From G965216905 sp965216905 (GTDB taxonomy: Bacteria; Actinomycetota; Acidimicrobiia; Spongiisociales; ZC4RG35): DNA of 64,000 nt. Made by a program: the position numbers and the translations under genes. Below are positions 8,433-17,697 of the stretch, in pieces; the first letter of the stretch is position 1, and every line of letters begins with the position of its first letter. The notes below the pieces were generated by a model. It did not search any database and had not been told where the DNA came from. It saw only the letters and a list, made by a program, of their open reading frames with translations. The DNA lies in assembly GCA_965216905.1 (NCBI GenBank), contig OZ244213.1:2480001-2544000 (forward strand). Reading direction: 5' to 3'.

Positions 8433-9271
8433 CACTCGAGGACCTTCGAGGGCGGGTGGCGGTGGTCACCGGAGGGGCCGGCGGCATCGGACGGGCGATG
8501 GCGCTTCGCTTCGCCGAGGAGGGAATGCGGGTGGCTGTCTCCGACGTCGACCAGGCCGGTGCGGAGGCCGTTGCCAGCGAGATCCTGCGGCACGGCGGCA
8601 CTGCGGTGGCGGTGGGTGCCGACGTGCGCCACCATGACCAGGTCGCCGGGCTGGCGGACATCACGGAGCGGAGGCTTGGTCCGACTGAACTGGTGTGCAA
8701 CAACGCCGGCGTCATCGACATGAGCGATCGTCCGATCTGGGAGTCGCCGCTGGAGATCCTGCGCTGGCAGCTGGATGTGAACCTGTGGGGTGTGGTCCAC
8801 GGGATGCATGTCTTCATCCCGCGGATGCTGGATCGCGGAGGGCCGGGGCACGTCGTCAACACCGCTTCGGTTGCCGGATTGGTGATCAGTGGTCACGACG
8901 GCATGTACAACACGACCAAACACGCGGTCGTCGCCGCGTCGGAGACCACCGCGGTCGCGCTGCGCGCCCGGGCGGCACCGATCGGCGTGTCCGTGCTCTG
9001 CCCGGGCTTCACTCGAACCGGCTTGATCCACGCCGATCGCAACCAGCCCGAGGAGATCGTCGACGACGAAGCAGTCGTGTCGGCCAGGACCGCTCGAGTC
9101 GAGGAGATGTCGGCGGTCCTGGCCACGGCGATGGCTCCTGCAGTGGTCGCCGACCACGTCGTTGCGTCCATCAGAGAAGGGCGTTTCTACGTCCTGCCCG
9201 ACCCGTCCTTCGACGATCAGATCGAGCGGCGTCTCCGCAACGTTCTCGCCCGACGTGAGCCGGAGGCGTGA
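8429..9271 (+). CDS. short-chain dehydrogenase/reductase (SDR)
   Basis: NAD(P)-dependent oxidoreductase of the classical SDR family, 280 aa. Cofactor motif T-G-G-A-G-G-I-G (14-21), N-N-A-G (91-94), catalytic S147, Y160 and K164 (Y-N-T-T-K). The residue following the second strand is D (S-D-V-D), favouring NAD(H). It closes the plus-strand operon; the start GTG overlaps the previous stop. It could oxidise a diol or alcohol intermediate. Its stop lies only 25 nt from the stop of the opposing operon, and I see no hairpin with a T-tract between them. Confidence 0.85.
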   Translation: MTLEDLRGRVAVVTGGAGGIGRAMALRFAEEGMRVAVSDVDQAGAEAVASEILRHGGTAVAVGADVRHHDQVAGLADITERRLGPTELVCNNAGVIDMSDRPIWESPLEILRWQLDVNLWGVVHGMHVFIPRMLDRGGPGHVVNTASVAGLVISGHDGMYNTTKHAVVAASETTAVALRARAAPIGVSVLCPGFTRTGLIHADRNQPEEIVDDEAVVSARTARVEEMSAVLATAMAPAVVADHVVASIREGRFYVLPDPSFDDQIERRLRNVLARREPEA

Positions 9272-9296
9272 AACTCCTGGTCGCCCCGACACCGAC

Positions 9297-10568
9297 TCAG
9301 AAGCGCTGCCGGTGGGCCCACAGACCCAGTGCCGGGCTGGACACGAAGAAGACCCGCTCGCCGCGGACGTCGTTCCAGCCGTCCCGAAGGTGCCTCGGGT
9401 CGTACCGAGCCGACATCCGCTCGAGATCCGCCCAGCGATAGCCAACGCCTTCCACTTCTTCTCGCGTCAGGCCCCCCGGGCAGTAGGTGATTCCGAATCG
9501 GCCCTCGGAGGAACCGTGAATCAGGTGGGCGGCGGCGCCCAGATTGGCCGCCAGGCCGGCATCGGTATCGACCGCCTCCAACACTTCGGCGCTGGTCCGG
9601 TAGCCGTGACGGCGGATCAGGCGATCGATCTCCGGATCCTCGCCGAACCGCCGGACTCCGGGAGCGAGCACCACCAGCTCCCCATCGTCGGCGATGGCCA
9701 TGCGGGTTCGATAGATGGCCTTGTTGCCGAGCCAGGTCGAATGGAACTCGTCGGGATCCAGCCAGCAGACCACCGTGGTCGGTGGTTCGTCGAGGATGTC
9801 GATGTTCACCTCCGCGCTGAGATCGGCGGCGGCTTCGAAGCAGTCGTGGTCGTCGCCGATGAAGAGTCCCCGCACCAGGGTCTCTCCCGAGGCGGGATCC
9901 AACTCGACGACGGTGAGGACGAACACCACCGGAAGGTGTCGCCCGAACCGATCCAAGGCGGCGTTGAGGATGCGGCGCACCGGCGTGTGGGCTCTCCCCA
10001 TGATCCGCTCCATGCCGTACACCGCGCTGATGAAGTGGCTCTCGTGGATGCCTTCGGATCCGCCCGTGCCGACGAACAGGTTCTTGGTGTAGTTGGCCAT
10101 TCCCGCCACCTCGTGGGGTACGACCTGACCGATCGAGAGGATGAGGTCGTGGCCGCCCTCCCACACCATCCGATTGAGCTGGCACGGCCAGGCACGATCA
10201 TGGATGCCGTCGGTCGCCGAGGCGACGAAGTCGGCCGAGAGATGGCCGATGGTGACCACGTCGTTCCGCCAGTCGTGGACCCGAAACCGATCTCGAGGCA
10301 CGCCCGGAAACATTCGGTCGAGTTGTGCGTCGGTCATCGGTTGGTGAGTGCCCAGGGCGGGGAGAACGTCGGCCAAGCCGTCCCCGTAGTACTCCCAGAC
10401 GAGGCGCGTCAGCATCCCGGCACGCGACTCCGCCCGGGTGTGATCGGGTGGAACGACGAGAACGCGACGGCGGGTACCGATGAGGTCCAACGCCTCCCGT
10501 AGCCCATCGCGGAGGTCGTCCTCGGAGAGCGACGCCTCCTTGTCACCGCGGCGCACCAAGACGGTCAC
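9297..10568 (-). CDS. LarA-type (nickel-pincer) 2-hydroxyacid racemase/epimerase homologue
   Basis: Family of lactate racemase (DUF2088), which interconverts 2-hydroxyacid stereoisomers by hydride transfer using a nickel pincer nucleotide. The GTG at 10568 overlaps the kinase stop and gives 423 aa, the family's normal size. Visible motifs are P-P-D-H-T-R (40-45) and G-T-H75-Q-P-M. H152, K162 and H178 are spaced 10 and 16 residues apart, as are H174, K184 and H200 in Lactobacillus LarA, so the cofactor-attachment Lys appears kept. No larB/C/E cofactor genes are in the window. Last gene of the 13-gene minus-strand operon; the substrate is probably a sugar acid or hydroxyacid made by its neighbours. 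Confidence 0.85.
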   Translation of the reverse strand: MTVLVRRGDKEASLSEDDLRDGLREALDLIGTRRRVLVVPPDHTRAESRAGMLTRLVWEYYGDGLADVLPALGTHQPMTDAQLDRMFPGVPRDRFRVHDWRNDVVTIGHLSADFVASATDGIHDRAWPCQLNRMVWEGGHDLILSIGQVVPHEVAGMANYTKNLFVGTGGSEGIHESHFISAVYGMERIMGRAHTPVRRILNAALDRFGRHLPVVFVLTVVELDPASGETLVRGLFIGDDHDCFEAAADLSAEVNIDILDEPPTTVVCWLDPDEFHSTWLGNKAIYRTRMAIADDGELVVLAPGVRRFGEDPEIDRLIRRHGYRTSAEVLEAVDTDAGLAANLGAAAHLIHGSSEGRFGITYCPGGLTREEVEGVGYRWADLERMSARYDPRHLRDGWNDVRGERVFFVSSPALGLWAHRQRF

Positions 10569-11914
10569 GTGGCACCGTCGAGTTCTTCGAATCGCGCTCG
10601 GGCATCCCGGTACCGCGCCGACGCGATCGGGTCGGGCTCGAGTAAGTGACCGAGGTCGATCGGACCGAGATCGACACCGATTGCCTCCGCGCACCACTCA
10701 GCGGCACCGCGAAGTGAGGCCTCTGGATCGACCGAGACACGAACCGGGCGTCCAAGCACGTTGCACAACCGCTGCACGAGATGACCTTCGCGTGACAGAC
10801 CTCCCGATACGACCAGCTCGGTGTCCGGGTCGGGGACGACCATCTCGGCGATGCGGGCGATGGTGTAGAGAGCCCCTTCGATCGTCGCTTGGGCGATATC
10901 GACCGCGGTGGTCGACTGGCGGATCCCCACGATGGTGCCAGTTCGGTGTTCCCGCCAGTGGGGAGCGCGCTCGCCGAGCCAGTGCGGGAGCACCATCAGA
11001 CCGTGGGTCGGATACGGACGAGCGGCGAGCGCCGCCCGCGTGTCGTCCGCGGAGAGTGCCAGCTCCCGCATTGCCCACGCCCACAGGTTGGCGGCGTTCG
11101 ACACCGCACCGCCGATGAGGGCCCGGCTCGCCTCGATCCGGTAGCGGAACAGGCCGATCTCGGGACGACGGTCGCCGACGATGCGGACGGCGGCCGAGGT
11201 GCCGAGGTTCACTGCCGCCCTCGTCCCATCGGCGGCTCCACAGCCGAGGTTGGATGCGGCGCCGTCGCCGATCGTCGGACGCCAGCCCGCCTCGGCCGTG
11301 TCGCCGATCGTGGAAAGCTGGGTGGCGTCCATCCGCAGGTGGTCGAGCAGCTCCTCATCCCAACGGTTGCGGTCGATGTCCAGCAGTCCGGTACCGGATG
11401 CCATCGACACCGAGGTGGCACGGTGGCCGGCCAGCTGAGACACCACCCACTCGCCGGCTCCGATCCACTGCGAGACCGCCCCGAACATCGCCGGTTCGGT
11501 GCGCCGAAGGTGACGGAGCCGGGCCGGCCAGTATCCGCTTCGGAGCATGCAACCAGTCCGTCCGTGAATCACGGCTTCGTCGAGCTCCGCCCGAAGCTGA
11601 ACCGCGTCCGGATCTGATCGCCGGTCAGCCCACAGAAGGATCGGCGTGAGTGGCCGGCCACCGGCATCCACGCCGAGGATCGAGTGCCAGAAGCAGGATG
11701 CGCCGGTGATGTCGGCGTCTCCACCGGCTTCGATGACCGATGAGACGGCCTCCAGAAGTTCAGCCGGTTCCAGCGTGGCCAATCCGGATGCATCGGTGTG
11801 CATTCGATGGCGACGCGAGACCGACGAGCCTGGAACCAGTCCACGTTCGGCTTCATAGATTCCGGCTCGAACACTCGATGAGCCGATGTCGACGGCCAGA
11901 ACTCGCCCGTTCAT
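10565..11914 (-). CDS. FGGY-family carbohydrate kinase (gluconokinase/xylulokinase-like)
   Basis: ATP-dependent kinase of a sugar, polyol or sugar acid. N-terminal phosphate-binding motif V-D-I-G-S-S-S-V-R-A-G (8-18), central ATPase-core motif N-L-G-T-S-A-A-V, and C-terminal V-V-S-G-G-L-S-R-E-G match FGGY kinases; 449 aa is slightly short but within range. ATG at 11914 overlaps the aldehyde dehydrogenase stop, rather than a longer upstream frame that has no family similarity. Followed directly by the LarA-like gene, which suggests racemisation and phosphorylation of the same hydroxylated acid or sugar. The substrate is not determinable. Confidence 0.85.
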   Translation of the reverse strand: MNGRVLAVDIGSSSVRAGIYEAERGLVPGSSVSRRHRMHTDASGLATLEPAELLEAVSSVIEAGGDADITGASCFWHSILGVDAGGRPLTPILLWADRRSDPDAVQLRAELDEAVIHGRTGCMLRSGYWPARLRHLRRTEPAMFGAVSQWIGAGEWVVSQLAGHRATSVSMASGTGLLDIDRNRWDEELLDHLRMDATQLSTIGDTAEAGWRPTIGDGAASNLGCGAADGTRAAVNLGTSAAVRIVGDRRPEIGLFRYRIEASRALIGGAVSNAANLWAWAMRELALSADDTRAALAARPYPTHGLMVLPHWLGERAPHWREHRTGTIVGIRQSTTAVDIAQATIEGALYTIARIAEMVVPDPDTELVVSGGLSREGHLVQRLCNVLGRPVRVSVDPEASLRGAAEWCAEAIGVDLGPIDLGHLLEPDPIASARYRDARARFEELDGAT

Positions 11915-13410
11915 TCCCCGATCTTCATCGTGACCGACTTGAGTTGGGTGTACAGCTCGATGGAGTGTCGGCCCAGTTCTCTTCCGAACCCGGACTGCTT
12001 GTAACCACCGAACGACACCGCCCAGTCCAGCACGCCGTAGGTGTTCACCCACACCAGGCCGGCCTCGATGGCGTTGGCCATCCGGTGGGCCCGCCCGGCG
12101 TCCCGGGTCCAGATCGAAGCTCCGAGGCCGTACTCGGTGTCGTTTGCCATCCTCACGGCCTGCTGCTCGTCGTCGAATGGAATCGCCACCACCACCGGTC
12201 CAAAGATCTCCTCCTCGAGGATCCGCATGCCGGGCCGAACCCCGGTGAAGAGGGTCGGCTCGACGAAGAACCCGCCGTTGCCGATCCGGTTGCCACCGAA
12301 TGCGATGCTGGCGCCCTCATCCTGGCCGACGTCGAGATAGCCCATGACCCGCTCCAGCTGCTCGGAGGAGACCAGTGGACCCATTTGCGTCTCGGCGGCC
12401 AGGGCGGGACCGACGGTGACACCACGTGACCGTTGCTCGATGGCCTCGAGGAACCCGTCATACGCCGAACGTTCGACGATGACTCGGGTGCCGGCAAGAC
12501 AGACTTGGCCCGAGTTGTACCAAACACCGAAGGGGGAGAAGGCCGCATCGGCGGCGGCCTCCAGATCGGCATCGGCGAACACGACATTGGGGCTTTTTCC
12601 GCCCAGTTCCAGGGAGACCTTCGTCAGCCGATCCGAGGCGGCGCGCATGATGGATCGACCGACTTCGGTCGATCCGGTGAAGGCGATCTTGTCGATGTTC
12701 GAGTCGGAAACGAGCGCCGCCCCGGTAGTGGCACCACCGGTGGCGACGTTCACGACGCCCGGCGGGACACCCGCCTCCACACACAACGCACCGAGACGCA
12801 ACGAGGTGAGGCTTGCCTGCTCTGCCGGTTTGAGGACGATGGTGTTCCCGCATGCCAGCGCCGGGGCCACCTTGGAGCAGGCCATGCCCAGCGGGCCATT
12901 CCAGGGAATGATCCCGGCCACCACTCCGACCGGCTCGCGAACGCTGTAGGAGAACATCGACGATTCGACGGCATTGACGTCACCCAAGATCTTCGTGGGC
13001 CATCCGGCGTAGTAGCGGAAAGCGTCGGCCGCTGCGCGAATCTCGAAGATCGAGGACGAGATCGGCTTTCCCACATCGATGCTCTCCAGTTCGGCGAGTT
13101 CGCCGGCGTGGGTGTCGATGAGTTCGGCGATGTCGATCAGTACCTTCGTCTTGTCGTGTGGACTCAGGTTCCGCCACGTGCCGTCGTCGAAGGCTCTTCG
13201 GGCGGCTGCGCATGCCCTGGCGATGTCGACGGGCTGAGCATCGGCGATCGAGCCGACCGTTTCGCCGGTCGAAGGGTCGACGACCGGAAGCCGCTCGTCA
13301 CCCGAAGCGCCGGCCCACTGCCCGCCGATGAGCAGCCCGTGCTCCGCGGAGACGAATCGACCGGTCGCGTCGGAGATGGCAGTGGAGTAGTAGGGATCGG
13401 TCAGGGGCAT
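11911..13410 (-). CDS. NAD(P)-dependent aldehyde dehydrogenase
   Basis: Oxidises an aldehyde to the acid. The 499-aa protein has the family motifs I-I-P-W-N171, E268 (S-L-E268-L-G-G-K-S-P) and catalytic C304 (N-S-G-Q-V-C-L-A-G). It starts at an ATG with a good ribosome site (ggagg, 6 nt spacing), 13 nt after the amidohydrolase stop. The stop overlaps the kinase start. Closest in look to broad-specificity betaine/aminobutyraldehyde/aromatic aldehyde dehydrogenases; in this operon an amino- or hydroxy-aldehyde is plausible. Confidence 0.9.
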   Translation of the reverse strand: MPLTDPYYSTAISDATGRFVSAEHGLLIGGQWAGASGDERLPVVDPSTGETVGSIADAQPVDIARACAAARRAFDDGTWRNLSPHDKTKVLIDIAELIDTHAGELAELESIDVGKPISSSIFEIRAAADAFRYYAGWPTKILGDVNAVESSMFSYSVREPVGVVAGIIPWNGPLGMACSKVAPALACGNTIVLKPAEQASLTSLRLGALCVEAGVPPGVVNVATGGATTGAALVSDSNIDKIAFTGSTEVGRSIMRAASDRLTKVSLELGGKSPNVVFADADLEAAADAAFSPFGVWYNSGQVCLAGTRVIVERSAYDGFLEAIEQRSRGVTVGPALAAETQMGPLVSSEQLERVMGYLDVGQDEGASIAFGGNRIGNGGFFVEPTLFTGVRPGMRILEEEIFGPVVVAIPFDDEQQAVRMANDTEYGLGASIWTRDAGRAHRMANAIEAGLVWVNTYGVLDWAVSFGGYKQSGFGRELGRHSIELYTQLKSVTMKIGE

Positions 13411-13423
13411 GGATTCCTCCGGA

Positions 13424-14638
13424 TCATGGTCTCACACCGTCCACGGGAGCCAATTCGGACAGAGACCCACCGGGCGACGCACCGACACGCGCCATGCGTC
13501 CGGCGCTCATCACCGCGACGACCGACCGAAGCGCGGCAGCATCGGCCAGTGGGTCGCCGTCGACAAAGACGAGGTCGGCTCGCTTCCCGGGTTCGATCGA
13601 ACCGATCTCAGAACCGAGACCCAGGCCGTCGGCGGCGTGTTCGGTGGCTGCGAGAAGCGCCGCTCGGGGAGTCATGCCCAGCTCCGACACCATGAGTTCG
13701 GGTCCGGTGGCGTAGTCGTCGAAGTGGACATCGGGAACTCCTGCGTCACTGCCCATCACGATTCGGACTCCGGCTTCGACGAGGCGTCGCCAGTTCTCGA
13801 TCAGTACCTGTCGGGGGGCGCCGGCCCCGCCGGCCTCGATCCGTCGATGGTCGATGGGGTTGGTGGGACAGACGATGATCCCGTCGGCGGCGATGCGAGC
13901 GACGAGCGTCTCGTCTAGCTCACTTCCGTGCGATCCGAGGAATGAGCAGTGCTCGATCCGGTCGACTCGTGCTTCGACGGCATTGCCGATGCCGGCGGCC
14001 CCGTGCGCATGGGCCGCGACGCGGAGGTCATGGCGGTGGGCGCGCTCGACGATGGCGCGCAGGGTTCCAACGCCGAACGTGGGAAGGGAAGGATCCTGGC
14101 CGCCACCCTGGGTGGCGATGACCTTGATGACGTCTGCTCCGTCGGCGGCGAGCCGGTCGACCGCCCGCCCGACGTCTTGGTCGTCGACGACCGGTTCGAT
14201 GAATGGCGAGCCATGACCGTCGGGAGGAGCGATGAACCGTCCGGCGGAGATGAGGCGGGGCCCCGGAACGAGCCCGGTGGCAATGGCGTCCCGAATGGCG
14301 AACACGGTCCGATGGGATCCGCCCAGGTCACAAGCGGTCGTGACGCCGGCGCGCAGGAGGTCGCCGGTGTTGGCGGTCGCCAGCATCAGTCGGACATCGG
14401 AGTCGGGTTCCTCTCGTGCCACCCGGCCTCGGGCGTCCAGACTGACATGGACGTGCATGTCGACCAGTCCGGGGATGATGGTGGCGCCCTCGAAGGCCAG
14501 CGTTGGTGATCGGTCGGGTGCCTCGGCCCAGGGACGCACCTCGGTGATCGAGCCTCCGGTGACACCGATTGCCATATCGGATCGAAGCGTCATCCCTGGT
14601 CCGAGCACCCGCGTTGCCCGGATGAGGTGTGATGTCAT
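13424..14638 (-). CDS. metal-dependent amidohydrolase (imidazolonepropionase/prolidase-like)
   Basis: Cytosolic TIM-barrel hydrolase of a cyclic amide or N-acyl bond. Metal motif H62-V-H64 (D-M-H-V-H), K172 in D-V-I-K-V (the usual carbamylated or bridging Lys), H210, H230 (R-I-E-H), and catalytic D298 in M-G-S-D-A-G. The 404-aa length is typical. The ATG at 14638 lies 7 nt after the aminotransferase stop; a longer frame would run back into that gene. It shares the operon with a nitrilase-family enzyme and an importer, so the imported molecule probably contains amide nitrogen. Confidence 0.85.
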   Translation of the reverse strand: MTSHLIRATRVLGPGMTLRSDMAIGVTGGSITEVRPWAEAPDRSPTLAFEGATIIPGLVDMHVHVSLDARGRVAREEPDSDVRLMLATANTGDLLRAGVTTACDLGGSHRTVFAIRDAIATGLVPGPRLISAGRFIAPPDGHGSPFIEPVVDDQDVGRAVDRLAADGADVIKVIATQGGGQDPSLPTFGVGTLRAIVERAHRHDLRVAAHAHGAAGIGNAVEARVDRIEHCSFLGSHGSELDETLVARIAADGIIVCPTNPIDHRRIEAGGAGAPRQVLIENWRRLVEAGVRIVMGSDAGVPDVHFDDYATGPELMVSELGMTPRAALLAATEHAADGLGLGSEIGSIEPGKRADLVFVDGDPLADAAALRSVVAVMSAGRMARVGASPGGSLSELAPVDGVRP

Positions 14639-14645
14639 CGGCGCC

Positions 14646-15701
14646 TCATCGAGTGCGGAGATCGAGTTCTTCGAGGGCCAACTCGAACAGAGCGACGATC
14701 TGTCGAGTCTCATCGACGGTGCCGGTGGTCACTCGGATCGAACCCGGCAAGCCGAACTCGGTCGTTGGTCTGACGATGGCACCATGGCGACGCTCGAGTG
14801 CCATGGCGACCGCGTCGGGGTCGTCGAGATCGGTGACGAGCAGAAAGTTGGCGTGCGACGGCACCGTGCGCAGGCCGAGGCGGGTGAAGCCCTCTTCGAG
14901 GATCTCGAGCGAAGCACGGTTCGCCTCCCGGACTCTCGCCTGGTGTTCGGTGTCGCCCAGGGCTGCGATCGCTGCGTCAATCGCCAGCCGCCCGGTGTAG
15001 AAGCGGGGAATGCCATCGTTCATGCGGTTGATCAATGACGGTGAGCCGACCGCATACCCGAGGCGAAGGGCGGCGAGTCCGTGGGCCTTCGAGAAGGTTC
15101 GAGTCACCAGCAGGTTTTGGTGGTGCTCGAGGAAGCGGATCGAATCGGCGGCGTCGGTGTCTCGGGCGTACTCGCGATACGCCTCGTCGACCACCACCGT
15201 GACGCCGGCCGGGACGGCGTCGAGGAGATGTGTCAGCTCGTCGTGGGAAACCACACTGCCCGTCGGGTTGTGGGGGTTGCTCAGCACGATGACTCGTGTA
15301 CGGCCGGTGACCGCCGCCAGCATGGTGTCGATGTCCTGCCGGAATCCGCTCGTCGGAACCCGGGTCACCGTGCCGCAGGCCTCCTCGATGGCCGAGCCGT
15401 GGAGCACGAAGGTCGGCTCGGCGACGACGCCGTGGTCGCCGTCGCCGATGAGGGTCGACATGGCCCGGATCAACGCATCGGAGGAGCCGTTGGTGATCGC
15501 CACCTGCGAGCGTGGCACCGCCACGTGGTCGGCGATTCGATCTCGGAGTCGTTCGATGTCTCGCGGGTATCGATGGAGCAGCGGCGCCGCGTCGATGACG
15601 GCCTGCACGGCCGCGGGTGACGGACCAAGCGCACACTCGTTGGATCCGAGCTGGAGGCGCGGGATCCCCGGAACCTGGTGCGTGACGATGGAGTTGGTCA
15701 T
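14646..15701 (-). CDS. PLP-dependent class I/II aminotransferase (HisC-like)
   Basis: Fold-type I aminotransferase, 351 aa, of the histidinol-phosphate/aromatic group. Signature residues are S-N-P-H-N-P-T-G (141-148), D172-E173-A-Y (cofactor pyridine contact) and the Schiff-base Lys K205 in T-F-S-K-A-H-G. Because it sits in a catabolic and transport operon rather than with his genes, it is more likely to deaminate an imported amino compound than to make histidine. ATGA overlap with the preceding ABC ATPase gene couples them translationally. Confidence 0.85.
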   Translation of the reverse strand: MTNSIVTHQVPGIPRLQLGSNECALGPSPAAVQAVIDAAPLLHRYPRDIERLRDRIADHVAVPRSQVAITNGSSDALIRAMSTLIGDGDHGVVAEPTFVLHGSAIEEACGTVTRVPTSGFRQDIDTMLAAVTGRTRVIVLSNPHNPTGSVVSHDELTHLLDAVPAGVTVVVDEAYREYARDTDAADSIRFLEHHQNLLVTRTFSKAHGLAALRLGYAVGSPSLINRMNDGIPRFYTGRLAIDAAIAALGDTEHQARVREANRASLEILEEGFTRLGLRTVPSHANFLLVTDLDDPDAVAMALERRHGAIVRPTTEFGLPGSIRVTTGTVDETRQIVALFELALEELDLRTR

Positions 15702-16702
15702 GGCGCCGCCGCCCGATCGATGTCACCTCGGGGAGGCTCTGCAAGTGGACCGCCATAGAGGTGACAGGCCACGTGGTGGGCAGGTCGTGGTTCCGACGCA
15801 GTGAGTGGTGTCGTCGCACATCCGTCGAGCACTTCCGGACACCGGGGAGCGTACGGACAGCCGCGTCGCGGGTCGACTCCGAACGACATCTCGTCGGACG
15901 GTTCGACCCTGCCCTCCCAGCGCGTGTCGACTCGGGGGATCGCCTCGATGAGGTTGCGAACATATGGATGGAGAGGCCGGTCGATCACTTGTCGGGTGGG
16001 CCCCTTCTCGGTGGTGGTCCCCTGGTACATCATGTAGATCCGGTCGGTGGTGGCATATGCGGTCGACAGGTCGTGGGTGATGTAGAGGAAGGAGATCCCG
16101 TTCTCGTCACGGAGCTTCTGCATGATGCCCAGCAGCATCGCCCGCAGCGACGCGTCGACCATGGACACCGGCTCGTCGGCGATCACCAGGGAGGGCTTGA
16201 GCATCGCGGCCCGCGCCATCATCATTCGCTGGCGCTGTCCACCGGATAGCTGGTGGGGATACTTGTGGAGGACCTCCGACCCGGCCATACCCACCGTGGC
16301 GAGTGCCTCTTCGATCATCCGGCGGGCGTCGCGTTTGGATGAGGCGAGACCGAAGTTCTTGATGACCACGTCGAACACGTGGCGGACGGGATAGAAGGGG
16401 TTGTACGACGCGTACGGATCCTGAAAGACGGCTTGCACCTCGCGCAAGTAGGTCTTCCGTTCCGATCTTCGGAGTCGATGAACATCGTGGCCCTTGTAAT
16501 GGACCGTTCCCGATGTGGGGGTGTGGATGCCCAGAACCAGCCGGGCCACGGTCGACTTGCCGGATCCGGACTCGCCGGCGATGGTGACGATCTGCGGCCG
16601 CTCGGCGTCGAGTGTCAGGTTGAAGTCGTTGACAGCGACCAGCTCGTCCTTTCCGCGGGCAAAGACCTTGGTGAGATTCTGGATGTCGAGCAGCGGGGTC
16701 AT
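15698..16702 (-). CDS. oligopeptide/dipeptide-type ABC transporter ATPase (DppF position)
   Basis: Second ATPase of the importer encoded at 15698-21496. 334 aa with Walker A G-E-S-G-S-G-K-S-T (43-51), signature L-S-G-G-Q-R-Q-R and Walker B V-I-A-D-E-P, plus the C-terminal cysteine-containing C-P-Y-A-P-R-C-P region typical of the oligopeptide ATPases (possible iron-sulfur site). After Walker B the D-loop reads V-S-M-V-D rather than the usual S-A-L-D. ATG at 16702 overlaps the partner ATPase stop. Confidence 0.88.
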   Translation of the reverse strand: MTPLLDIQNLTKVFARGKDELVAVNDFNLTLDAERPQIVTIAGESGSGKSTVARLVLGIHTPTSGTVHYKGHDVHRLRRSERKTYLREVQAVFQDPYASYNPFYPVRHVFDVVIKNFGLASSKRDARRMIEEALATVGMAGSEVLHKYPHQLSGGQRQRMMMARAAMLKPSLVIADEPVSMVDASLRAMLLGIMQKLRDENGISFLYITHDLSTAYATTDRIYMMYQGTTTEKGPTRQVIDRPLHPYVRNLIEAIPRVDTRWEGRVEPSDEMSFGVDPRRGCPYAPRCPEVLDGCATTPLTASEPRPAHHVACHLYGGPLAEPPRGDIDRAAAP

Positions 16703-17697
16703 AGCTCGACCGACTTCCACATGTCGGTGACGTCGATCTCGCCGAGCCGCACACAGGCCACCCCGTGGCGGGCGCCGGAGGCGATCGCCGCGAACGGCTG
16801 TCGGCAGCGTTCGACGACCATCGGGCACCGGTCCTGGAACGCGCATCCGGTTGGCGGATTGCGGAGGTCGTGGGTGATCCCTTCGACGTTCAAGACCTTG
16901 ATGTCGTGGCCGATCTCGGGAACCGAGTCCATCAACAGCTTGGTGTATGGATGCTGCGGCCGGCGGAGGACTTCGTCCACCGGGCCGATCTCCATGATGC
17001 TTCCGGCGTACATGACCGCCACCCGATCAGCCAGTTGCGCCATCAATCCCATGTCGTGGCCGATCACGATCATCGACGTGCCCATCTCCTGCTTGATGTC
17101 GGTCAGGGTCTGCGCGACCAGCCGCTGGACGTTCACGTCGAGAGCACTGGTCGGTTCGTCGGCGACGATGAGTGCGGGATGGTTGACGAGCGCCAGCGCG
17201 ATGCATACCCGCTGCTTCATGCCTCCGCTCAACTCGTGTGGGTAGAGATCGAGCGTTCGCCTGGGCAAGCCAACCAGTCCGAACAGATCCTTGGAACGCT
17301 GCCGGATCTCTTCGTCCCCGATCGACCGGTCGTGCGCGGTGATCCCGTCCACCAACTGGTTTCGCACCTTCATGACCGGATTGAGGGAGTTCATGGCGCC
17401 CTGAGGTACCAGCGCCAGCTCTTTCCATCGGTACTTCCGGAGCTCGGCCTCGGAGAGCGATACGAGATCCACCTGTCCGTTCAACACGATCGAGCCGGCG
17501 GTGATGCGAGCGGTGGGTGGAAGCAGTCGTAGCACCGTCATGGCTGCGCTGGTCTTTCCGCACCCCGACTCCCCGATGAGGCCCAACACCTCGCCCCGCT
17601 CGACGTCGAAGGAGACGTCGTTCACCGCTTTCACATGGCCCTGCGGAGTCCGGTAGTGGATGCTGAGGTCCCGAACGTCGAGCACCTTCTCCATCAT
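16699..17697 (-). CDS. oligopeptide/dipeptide-type ABC transporter ATPase (DppD position)
   Basis: First ATPase of the importer, 332 aa, cytoplasmic. Walker A G-E-S-G-C-G-K-T-S, signature L-S-G-G-M-K-Q-R, Walker B I-V-A-D-E-P-T-S-A-L-D and the family C-terminal C-A-F-Q-D-R-C-P block. It pairs with the DppF-type ATPase and overlaps it by 4 nt; its start also overlaps the permease stop. Conserved gene order (binding protein, two permeases, two ATPases) supports one complete transporter. Confidence 0.9.
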   Translation of the reverse strand: MMEKVLDVRDLSIHYRTPQGHVKAVNDVSFDVERGEVLGLIGESGCGKTSAAMTVLRLLPPTARITAGSIVLNGQVDLVSLSEAELRKYRWKELALVPQGAMNSLNPVMKVRNQLVDGITAHDRSIGDEEIRQRSKDLFGLVGLPRRTLDLYPHELSGGMKQRVCIALALVNHPALIVADEPTSALDVNVQRLVAQTLTDIKQEMGTSMIVIGHDMGLMAQLADRVAVMYAGSIMEIGPVDEVLRRPQHPYTKLLMDSVPEIGHDIKVLNVEGITHDLRNPPTGCAFQDRCPMVVERCRQPFAAIASGARHGVACVRLGEIDVTDMWKSVEL

